Positions 51,401 to 63,400 of a DNA stretch of 64,000 bases are shown piece by piece (the stretch's first letter is position 1; each line of letters starts with the position of its first letter). Location: assembly GCA_040954595.2 (NCBI GenBank), contig CM082597.2, forward strand, positions 6,572,001 to 6,636,000, given 5' to 3'. Under the pieces are notes generated by a model. The model saw only the letters and a program-made list of their open reading frames with translations. It was not told where the DNA came from and searched no databases. The stretch is from Balanoglossus misakiensis (taxonomy: Eukaryota > Hemichordata). A program made the translations under genes and the position numbers.

Positions 51401-54076
51401 CATTAATGATATTGAAGACGCTCTTACACAAGGTAGAGAAACTGTTGTCTTTGCCAACACAGTAAAATTGCTGTATTTACTCTATGCTGATGATCTTGCT
51501 TTACTTAGCAGCACTCCCGTTGGTCTACAGCGTTTGCTGAATAGACTGGCAGACTATTGTAAAAAGTGGAGACTCACTTTTAATCTTAACAAAACAAAAA
51601 TTATTGTTTTCCGTAAGGCTGGAAGTTTGTAGAAAAGTAAAAAATTGTGTTTGAATGGGAAAAAGATAGAAGTTGTTTCTAAATATAACTATCTGGGTGT
51701 AATATTTTCCAGTTCTGGAATTTGGTTTCAAGCTCAAAAATATATTTCAGAACAAGCCAGGAAAGCTCTTTACTTAGTACAAAGTAGCCTCTGTAAAGTA
51801 GACGGAATACAACCAGACATTGCTTTCAGAGTTTTCGATTGTAAAACATTGCCAATCCTTCTTTATGGCAGTGCAATTTGGGGGACAAATGATTTTATAG
51901 ATGTGGAAAAGATTCATCATAGATTGTGTAAGTTTCTTTTGGGTGTACGTATAAATACAACAAACTCAGCGGTTCGGGGAGAACTTGGAAGGTATCCCAT
52001 TCGCATACAAATTTATATACAAATATTACGATTTTGGTTCAAATGTGTTAATCCAACTTCACCAAAAATAGTCACACACTGTTATAAATACCAATATAAT
52101 AGGGCTTAAAAGGGTTATAAATACTGGGGGCTGTTTGTGAAAAATTTACTTTGTAATTATGGTTTTGCTGAGATATGGGCTTACCAAGACTCAGTAAATG
52201 GAGAACTCTTTTTACCTCTGTTCAAACAAAGATGTCAAGATATTTCAATACAGGAATGGCAATCTGAAAAAAGATGTAGCCCAAAACTGAGTACTTACTG
52301 TATGTTTAAAAATAAGTTTTCATGCGAGAAATATTTGGAATGTATTTCAGACACAGTCAATAGATTCGCATTGTCTCGTTTTAGATTATCATCACATAAT
52401 TTAAACATTGAACAGGGAAGAAAACATGGGGTTCCACGCGAAAAAAGACGTTGTCCTTTTCAATCTTGTGATTCTGTACAAGATGAGTTTCAATTTTTAT
52501 TTGTGTGCCCAGTATATCGTTGTATTAGAGAGAGATTTATCCCCACATTCTTCTATGACACACCCCATGAGTGGAATTAAATTTACTTTATTACTTCAGT
52601 CAAACAAACCATACACAGTACAAAATCTTGCCAGATACATCTTTTATGCTTTTAAACAGCGACATAAACTCTTGGATGATGATCTAGAGTAAAACTGTAC
52701 GAGGAACGAACCCTCAAGCGTCTGTAAATGTTGATATCTTTTTTTGTTGTGTACAATATGGCCGGTGGCCAATAGTACTGAATAAGTGCATTATAGTAGG
52801 ATGTTTATGTATGTTTATAACCTAAAGTTTTTGAGTTTTATTGGGGCTTTAAAGTATGATGGAATGTGTAACATTTATTGTTAGTAAAACACATGTCAAT
52901 AGTCATAATTTTAGTGATTAAAACTGAACAACGAATTAGAATAAAGCTTTCAACAGTCTAAGAGATGTCGACAGAAAATGAAAAAAAAATGAATTTCGTA
53001 TCCTGCTCTTTCAGGTTTTTCTGGTTAACAATGCAGGGAGGAAACCAGGTTTTCACTCCATATATCCACCGGTAAGGGCTCGTTTCATTAGTATTATAGC
53101 TTACCGCAGGCATGGTGACAAGATTGGAGGTGAAATTGAATTGTGTGGACGAAAATTTAACGAAAGCTACGGTACCGACGAAGAGGGTAGGTCATAACTC
53201 TGCATTATTAAATAAGTATGCGCCTCGATTATGAAGGTGTTACACTTTATTTTCTAAATTTCTGCTCTGTTCCACACTGTAGCTCGATCAGCTCGAACTT
53301 ATCGATACGTTTTCAGTATTTCTGTTTGTATACGCACTGCAGTGTCTTGTTCAAATACCTTAAGCATGATGAAATGCCCGGTATATTGTTATTGGGAAAC
53401 ATTTGAAAGGTATACACTCACCTCCAATTTACATACGCCCATATATGGCTGAAATAGCGTATGTGAGAGTTCTAAAGAACATATGGTGGCGCTCTTTTTT
53501 TCGCGTGTGCCACCCACTGAAAATATGTGATTGGCTAGATTTCAATTTGCCATGGTAACTGCAGCTATATTTCCATAGGTGACCGTATACCTTTAAAGTC
53601 CAGACTAAATTCATTTGTGAGCAATTGAAATTGCTATTTCACACATACATGGTATGTCGACGAGTGGAGTACTGGGTAATATAAGCATGCTGTTTAAAAT
53701 ACCGAAAATAAAGCCAAAAGTTACGTACAGCTAATGTCAATATTAAATATGGTAAAAACTTTCAGCTGAATCGAGGAGTTTTCCCTTCTACAAAAGACCA
53801 AACCGACTGCCAATGCCTCTAAGAGACCCAGAAGGATTTAAAAATATAAGAATATACAGCCCAGAGTCTTTAGAAGAATGCGTGGCATTATGCTTGGGAG
53901 AGTTGCATTTCAATTGTAGTTATTTCTCTTACGGGGGAGGAATATGCTTGTATGGGTTGATGCCCATTTGGAAATACACTGAACAAGATTTGCTTCGAAA
54001 TTCATATGGCACTGATTACTACATACGACTTACAAAAGGTACGTAGTCTGTCTGTCTCTTGTTATATGTATGTATG

Positions 54077-54110
<34 letters not shown>

Positions 54111-54204
54111 TGTATGTATGTATGTATGTATGTACGTACGTACGTACGTACGTACGTACGTACGTACGTACGTATGTATGTATGTATGTATGTATGTATG
54201 TATG

Positions 54205-54235
<31 letters not shown>

Positions 54236-57200
54236 GTACGTATGTATCTATGTCTTAATTAGTAACGTGCAATGTTATTACACAAAAATAGAATTTCAAA
54301 TTTTGTTGTTGAAAATGAATAAACATTATCAAAGATACGTTCTGGTTTGAAATTAAATCCTTATTTTTGATTCGCGTCTATGAATAATCCATTGTGTTGT
54401 TGTTGCTGTTGTTGTATATCCATTTCTCGCGCAGATGTTGTCAGTTGTGAAGACATCTCCAGGATTTGTCCCCAAATGCAACACTGCAGCGGGGATGCCG
54501 GTGTCATCTCCACAATCGACTACCCTGTACCATACCCTACGACGTTGCACTGTTCCTGGGTGTTACTGGCGCCGTCAAATGCGTACATTTCGTTGGACTT
54601 CAAAGGTGTTGACGTCGGTAGGAAGGATCCATTTTGCAATACGGATTACGTGAAAATCATCAGTGGTTCTGCACACAACGGCACGGTAATGGGCCGCTAC
54701 TGCAATAGAAATCCACCAACGCCGAACATGAAGTCTGATTTCAACGAAATGCTTTTATTGTTTATTTCCGACAACAATGACGATGGTTCAACAGGATTTC
54801 TGGCTGAATACTCATTTCATGAAGTATTCCGTCATGATGATTCGTTTATTTCTACAGGTACGGGGTTTTCAATGTCTAAACTAATCGCACAAATATTAAA
54901 ATGTTGATAAAAGAGAGAATATCAATTTTCATAACTCGTAAAAAATTAAAAACTCATTTTCTTCTCTTGCAAAAGTTACATGTCGTATCATTAATTCTAT
55001 AGGATACACGTGTCCTGTTAACTGGATAGGGTTTGATAGAAGTTGCTTTAAGTTATATCAGGCGCCCCATTACATCTCATGCAAGACTGCCGAAATTGAT
55101 TGCGCCAGAGACCAAGCGACATTGACAAGTATTACATCTCAGGCAGAGGCACGAGTGGTTCATGGGATAGCTTCCGAACACCCTCGAAAATGGATTTACA
55201 TAGGTACCGTTATAAAGTCTTGCGACACACATTTTAAGTTCCACTTGCAGATTGTTTCTACTTTTTTCGTAAGAAAGTTTACAATCACATTGTCCATCTA
55301 TTTAAAATTGTGTTTTGATTCGCAATATTGACTAAAGATAGCAAACATTACATAATCACCATTCGCATCTTCAAGACATCCATGCTACCTTTCAGTAAGA
55401 TATTGTAAAACTAATAATGTTCACCATTATCACTCTTCTCTTTAACGATATGGATTTAATTTTTTACCCTACCAAAAACGGTATATTACTGGGGTTTTTT
55501 TTTTTATAATGGCAGGCCTTACAGACATGAAAAGGGAGGGAGTGTACCGATGGAATGATAACGTGCCATTAACGTATACAGATTGGAACCATGAGAGGTA
55601 AGCCTGTGTACGCTAAACCATGGCCATATACATGTAAAAAAAAACAAAGGGTGATGCATCATAATAGTAAATTTTAGCCATTGCCTTTTTTTCGAAAAGT
55701 TTGGTTTGTCATGTGAACAATTATAACAATCATGTCTTGCTGAAAGGGCCAAATATAATCAAGAAGAACAGAGAAAAGTTAACTTATATAAAGCTATATT
55801 CAATATCTTATCAGGAAGGAGTTCCCATTGTTTTCACATCTGTACATATCAAATCTGTACATGTGAAGTTGCTACATTTTGTACCTTCAAACTTGAAGTC
55901 CGTAAAGGACAGTAAATTTAAGAACTCAATGGTGTTCATACCCCTTGACTCAATCCCCTGCTTTGAAATTTATCTGGCTGCTTTGGAGCTAAGCTAACTC
56001 ATTTTCCACCTAACCATTAGCCATCAACCGAATGGTGGTGTGTACGAGAACTGCGTTGCAATCTTCCTGGCTAACGTTCACTCAACGGATCACTGGCATG
56101 ACATATTATGTGATGCACGTTTGACAGACACATTTATTTGCAAACGAGCAGCAACTGCTGTGGGTAAGTAAATATTGGACTTCATTCAGGGTTTACCACA
56201 TTACAGAGAACAAGTCTGGATATAACGATATAAGGAATATAACTGGAGAGGTGTAGAGCTTGCACTAACAGAATTCCTGATCCAAATTCATCAACAATCA
56301 CGCTGATTTAGTTGTGGTCATCAACTGCCGGTATAGTTCATATACTGTCTTTTAACATGGAAATGCATTTATGAGAGTAATTATTAAGATTCACGCATGT
56401 CTTTCCCAAGGAACGTCTTACATACAGCTGTACTCTTATTTTCGTGTATTAGCAGATAACTCGTCAACTATGGTGAATGGTACAATGTTTCCACGGAAGA
56501 CACGTTAAGTACAATTACACTGACCGAAAATTTATCCAGATTGGCAAATAAGATGTCATGAGATTGATTTAATGTTTATTGTTTGACATTGATGAATACA
56601 AATATAACGATTTTTCTGTTTTTATAACGACCTCTATATCAAGTGGAATGAGACCAAAGCAACATGATATCATCACTGTGTGTTACAGCATAGCTACATT
56701 TGAAAATGAAAGAAAACCCATTCGTTGAGTTATAGAGATTGCTTTCTTGTGGTGAAATTGACGCATTTGTGATTTTTTTTTATTCTTGCAGGAAATGCAA
56801 CCGCAAACTGTCCTCCCAACCTTTATCAATGCACAAGTGGAGAGTGTATTCATCGCAGTGATGTCTGTGATAGCAAAGTTGATTGCTATGACCACAGTGA
56901 TGAAACAATATGCAGTACGGTTAATTTTCGTTTACCCGGTTTCAATCAACACAATAGCAATTCGATCTGTATTGTCTACTTACGAACCTTAGCCATGTTT
57001 GGAAATAGGCAAATGCAGAACACAGTGGAAACCCACGAACCCTACAATATAACCACCATAATCGGCAGTGTACATTGTTTCACAAAGATAAATGCAGTTA
57101 AACTTTGACACTTAAATCATTCTACAGATTCCATATTAGCCAAAAATATCCACAGAGATACGCACTAGATAGTACTCAAATAAAAGTAATTAAAAAGGGC

Positions 57201-57368
57201 CCGTTTCCTTTAATAAGACTGACTTGAATATTTTACAGATTTTGAGTCATGCAGTGGTTTTCAATGCGGCAGTGGTGAATGTATACCATTTTCGAAATAT
57301 TGCAATTTTCACCAGGATTGCAGTGATTGGTCTGACGAGATAGAGTGCGGTAAGCAAATATTTTGGTT

Positions 57369-57400
<32 letters not shown>

Positions 57401-60400
57401 GCCGTTGTCGTTGGTGATTTGTCTGACGAGATACAGTATGGTAAGCAAATATTTGTTGTTGTATGTGGTGGTGGTGGTGTAGGAATAGAAGTAGTACTAG
57501 TGACAGACTAGTGGGGATTATTTTGTATTCCAATTCCCTTGTAAAACCATACTTATTTCTGTGAATAGATTTTCCAACGCATGGAAATGCCTCAGATATT
57601 TTTACATGTGCAAATGGACAGGTCATTGACATTGATCAGCGTTGTGACGTGGTTGAGGACTGTGTCGATAGGAGTGACGAGGTGGATTGTGCTGATATTG
57701 GTATGTTTTTTTACCTGAACCTCAAAGTACACAGTCTATATAGGTAGCATGGTATATTTTGCTCGGGTATGACGTATAGGTCAATTTTGTATACATAAGG
57801 GTCTGAATTCAAATGTTAGACAATCATTTGTTTCATTTTTGCAATTTCTCAACCTTATGCGGGAAACACTTGATGTCACCCATACTGGGCCTCAGACACT
57901 CGGTATACACACTGTTACAATGACACTTGTCTTGCACCATATCTTTCCGCAACGCCCACTGGTCAAATATTTGTTCCAATTAATGATACATACTATTTTA
58001 AGTGCAACAGGTGTATCCAAACACTTATTAGAGAATACTTCCATATATGCGCCGTTTCCCCATGGTTTTCTTACATGTATAATTCCATTATACACGACAG
58101 GTATTTGTAACGCCATTGAGTGTTTAGATGGAACATGTCTGCCCAACAAACTTCGCTGTAATGGATTCACTGAATGTGTTTACTGTGAAAGAGACACTGC
58201 TCCTGATGAAATAAGTTGTGGTAGGCGCACATAGGCACACTTTACAAACCCTTTTGCTGATATTTTTTGATGCCTACTTACTGTTGTTTCGAGACAATTA
58301 TTATATTATGCGAGTGATTGCGCTTAATTGTTTTGCTTTGATTCTAAATAAGGACTGTAAACAAAATATAGCAAAATAGGAATCTGGGATCAATGGCTGA
58401 CGTATTGTATTACCGTCGGCAGTTATTCTTGTGTCTCATTTGGGAGATAGAATGGAAAATGCCTGTTTTATTTACCAGTTTTATTTACAAGTACAAGTCC
58501 TTGAAGGATATAACAGTATATATTGCTACAGGAATGCGAATGAGTAGAACTGTCAGAGGATTTATGCGTGAATATTTAAATGCCTTCAAATTCAATACAC
58601 TTATGACATGGCGTGAAGTTGTGTGAATCCACGTTGCTCATGATAATTATGATGTCCATACTACAGAAATCCATTACTTAACAGCTCATTGACAATCCAA
58701 TGTTTTGCTTACTCTACCCTTTTCTATTGTATGTGTTAGAGACACATAGTCAATGCAGGAGTGATCAGCTAAGGTGCCATATGGGTATTTGTGTTGATAA
58801 GCGATATGAATGCATTAATGACGTCGATCACCTTGGTCACACTGTTGGCTGCCAAGATGTCAGCCATTTGGAAGGTTGCGGTAAGGTCATTTCTTCTGTT
58901 TACGCCAGTGTGCTTGGTTGTAGGTGGCATTATGATGACAGGGTGCTTACATAAGCGTATCACGGCACCTGTATTTGCAAAAGAGAGCCCGTGTTATCAT
59001 CAGCTTTGCTATGTGGCTGGATACATATACTTTCGTGGCCAATGACTACTGATATACTGCAATAAACGTTAAGATTATGCCTAATCGTTAGCATAATTTT
59101 CAATATAGTATATACGGTAACCACATGTTGAATCTTTGTGAATTTAGACGCAGTCAATGAGTAAATTTCAAAGTAGCCATTTTCATTAATGAGCTGATAA
59201 CCAGCATGCCATTTGTAGACATTCATAGGCAGTAATGAATTTATAAATATACAACTGGTTACTATCACAATTGCTCTTGTATTTTCAGAAAATTTCACAT
59301 GCCCAATGTTCACGTTCAAGTGTCCAAATGATTACTGTGTACCGCTACATAGGATGTGCGATGGTCGTGCAGATTGTCAGTTCGGTGAAGACGAATTGCA
59401 ATGTGGTAAGTGCAGGGATCATGCCACAGGTACTGGCCAGGGTTTTTTCAGGTGGAGGGGTGAAGTCTTAGATGGATACATGGCGAACCAATTGTGCGAA
59501 CTCATTGCACTGAACAGTTTAAGAATGTAGATTATTGCGTTCTTCAGTGTGGGAATTAAAGGTATACGGTCACCTCCAATTTACATATCGCCATATATAG
59601 TTGAAATGGCGTATTTGAGTGTTCTAAAGAACACTTTATTTTCGCGTGTGCCACTCACTGAAAATCTGTGATTGGTTAGATCTCAATTTACCATGGTAAC
59701 TGTGGCTAAATTTGTATAGGTGACCGTATACCTTTAAGCAATAACCCCCGCCACAGGCGGGTATACACGAGATTTTGGTACAATTCGAGACATATAGCAC
59801 GAGTTGTAAGGCGAGTGCTATATGGAGCGAATTGTACCAAAATCTCGTGTATACCCGACTGAGGCGGGGGGTTATTGCTATTATATTATATCAACAATTA
59901 ATTTTTGTGGCATATCAGTGTAATTTTCTTAACGAAACAGTCAGAAAAAGACGTTACGAGCATTGAATATGAAGCAGGCGACAAAAAGTGACAAAAGTGC
60001 AAAATATTCAGAGTAGAGCAGTTCCAAAATAAAACGTCCGTCAATTTAAGTGTTTTATGTTATTTATTTGGTTTAAACCCACATGACTTTGGTTTAACCG
60101 CACATTTTCCCTGCTGCATGCTAGTTCAGGGGCCTGTTTTACCACTGCCAGCAGTGGTAAAACAGTATTTTACCATCGCTCTCGTCCAATCAGAATCGCG
60201 GACGGTAGCATGATATAATATAATTCTTTTTTGCCATTGGTTATATATTCCGGGGAAAACACTGCTTTCTATTGTCATTTAAATGTTACTAATGGACATT
60301 TTGAAACATTATCTTGGGATACTTCTTATAACGCTAATTTAGTACTGATGTTATTTTAGAACAACACAGCTGTCCGCCTGGTTCATACAAGTGTGACAAT

Positions 60401-63400
60401 AACCATACGTGTGTCGGCCCTAATAATTTGTGTGATGGTGATTATCAATGTCCAGACGGCGATGATGAACTGTACTGTGGTAAGTTAGATACACAGAATA
60501 TTTTTTCACATTATGTTATTTTTTTTCTTTTAACAAGTTTCAGAATGACCCGTCATCACTTTAGCTTATGACCGGCCATCTTGAAATTGTGTCGACCATG
60601 TGAGATTTTTTTCTGGGACTTGTACTTAACCCTTTCGATGTGTACTTGCAAAATAAATTGCAGTCTTCAGTCCCGAATATAGTACCACTTTCTAAATTTC
60701 CCGCCAGACTTCCACTGTCCAATCGGATGTTCCTGTACAGGGTATGATGTTTCATGTACGCCAACCTCTGCCACTCATCTGTCTACACTTCAACGCGACA
60801 CGCGCAGCCTGTAAGTTCAACTGTCTTGTTGTGTTATGATGTGCAGCTTTTGTTACGGCCAAAATTGAGGCGTGTCAATTTTGTGAACGTTTGGAGTTCG
60901 ATTGCAGGACATTTGGGTTTCTTTGTATTCATTTGTTCGCGACGCGTCTCACAACGTCTAGTCTAGGTTACCCAGACGCCTTTGCTTCTTCCGATGCTCT
61001 CCAGAAACGGGTCTTGGGAAATACCATTGAACGGTTTGTAAAACAAAATGGCCGATGTCAAGATTTTGATCATCCGCTGATTGGTTTAGCTGTCAGTATG
61101 ACCTGGGTCACTGCAACTCGACCAAAATGGATGGAGACCGATTGAACGCTGCAACTGAAGCGTCTTTGACCTTGTATGATATATCATACAAGTTAAAGGT
61201 AGGAATATCAATTGCAGCGTTCAATCGGTCTCCATCGATGGATGTCGCCGAAGTTTTGCTGGATGTCGTCATTTTGGTCGAGTTGCAGTGACCCGGGTCA
61301 TACTGACAGCTCAACCAATCAGCGGATGATCAAAATCCTGACATCGGCCATTTTGTTTTACAAACCGTTCAATGGTATTTCCCCAGACCCTTTTCTGGAG
61401 AGCATCGGAAGAAGCAAAGGCGTCTGGGTAACCGAGACTACACAACGTCAAGCAAAGATTATTTATAGAACAATGCGTCATCATTTTTGAGCATTCCAGA
61501 TTCACTTCTGAGGTAGTTGTTTATGTAGAGCACTGTTCGCCTGGGTCCCGGAACATTAATATGTGTCTATTCGATCATTGCCAGGTGGCTTATTTATAGT
61601 TTAAAAATAGTATAGGCTGCATGGGAACATCTTTGTTAGAATCGCAGCCTTTCGCAGATTAACGCAGCTTAACACAGCTCTATCGCAGATTACAGGTATA
61701 CGGTCACCTATGGAGAATTAGCTATAGTTACCATGGCAAATTGTGATCTAGCCAATCAAAGATTTTCAGTGGGTGGCACACGCGAAAAAAGAGCGCCACC
61801 ATATGTTCTTTAGAACACTCAGATACGCCATTTTAGCCATATATGGGCATATGTAAATTGGAGGTGACTGTATACCTTAAAAGCACCCTTTCGCAGCTTT
61901 ACGCAGTTTCAACATAGCTAGTTTTCTATTTATCACAACGTTTTTTGTTTCTGGCGATCTTGCATACTAAACTGATATGCATGTTCTTTTAAATAGGAAT
62001 GCCAGCGGTGTACAACATGCAATATCAACGGTGCCGTTTCATGACCTCAGTTACGTTGGAATTTTGTAAGTAATGACTCCCATGGTGAAAATAAATTAAT
62101 CGAACATTCACGTCATCTAGCATACGGACGATATCAATGTATTAGCATTTTCGATGTTCACATACTAGTCGGTACATTTAAATGTATACGGTCACCTATG
62201 CAAATTTAGCTACGGATACCATGGCAAACTGAGATCTAGCCAATCACAGATCTGAGTAGGTGGCACACGCGAAAAAAAAAGAGCGCCGTCATATGTTTTT
62301 TTAGAACACTCAGATACGTGATTTTGCCGTTTATCGATAGGTGTAAATTGATGGTGACCGTGTTCCTTTAATATTCTATATTATGAAAATCCCATCCCCC
62401 AAAAGTATACGTAACTGCAGAACATTAAAATAACTATAATTTATTCTCAAAGGGATTTTGCTTGGTGCAAGATAGCCGAATTACCTACAGGCATGTTCCT
62501 ACGGCAGAGAAACCTATTGAGACTGTAAGTCTTGTTTGTCAAGTTTAAAGGGGAGGGTCGTCAGAACTGCACATGCGCGACTTTTCTGTTTATAAACACG
62601 CCAAAGGCATTGTTTCCACTGTTCAGGGTGATCCTGGCAATCAATACATGTTATATCCAATTAACTTGGAAATGTTATAAAAAGGTAGCAAAGCATTAAT
62701 TAAATAATAACACATGATGGCGAAGGCAATATCACGATTTGAAGACTGAATATTGATTGTGCCTGAGCCGCAGACGAGGGTATCATCAATATTATGGTCA
62801 AAGAGCACCAGCCCGAGGGCAGGCTTCAAATCGTGTTGTAACACACCTTATACGCAGACTGTGTTCTCATCCATCAATTGATAGTCACGTAGTCTTTTTG
62901 TGCTGTTGCCCGCCATGCATCAGTTCTGAAAAATGATGCCCGCTCATTTTGTGTATGTTTAGACTTTTTATGCATGGCTGCTGATGAGTTACGGGCAACA
63001 GCATACGTCTTTCACCCCTCTGGACTCTGAGTCACCCCAAAACAGACTGTTTCACTCAGCCTTCATCCTCTGGAAACAGTCTGTTTTGCGAGGTGACACC
63101 ACAATCCCTTGGGTTACAGACGTATGCTGTTGCCCTCAGTGGCCAGTCAATATGTGTATAATGTTGCCCGAGCATTATGTGTTATTAATTTTATTACACC
63201 GAACATTTGAACATATATACGACATAGAAGAAAGTCGTACGTTGCAGTGAACTAAAATGTCGTGATCTCCCTAAAACTGTGGGTCTGTATACCTACTTCG
63301 AAGTAATATAATTTTGAGGATACTGCACTGTTGGTTGCGATCTTGGTGTATTTACTGTCCGTTTGCAGTAAAATATCGTCCAGTTGAACAGGTGTTAAGC

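Larger units (their letters stand above)
48104..53014 (+). other. Large intron splitting the F5/8C domain, with two retrotransposon remnants
   Basis: Exon 7 ends in phase 0 and exon 8 begins in phase 0 with matching F5/8C sequence. Between them lie a minus-strand LINE fragment (48200-48915), an unexplained open frame (49157-49396), a TTTG array, and a plus-strand LINE fragment (51031-52860). Confidence 0.8.

Noticed and set aside
51069-52692. Reverse transcriptase as a host gene
   Set aside because: The pieces are in different frames with stops, and there is no endonuclease. It is a dead non-LTR element.
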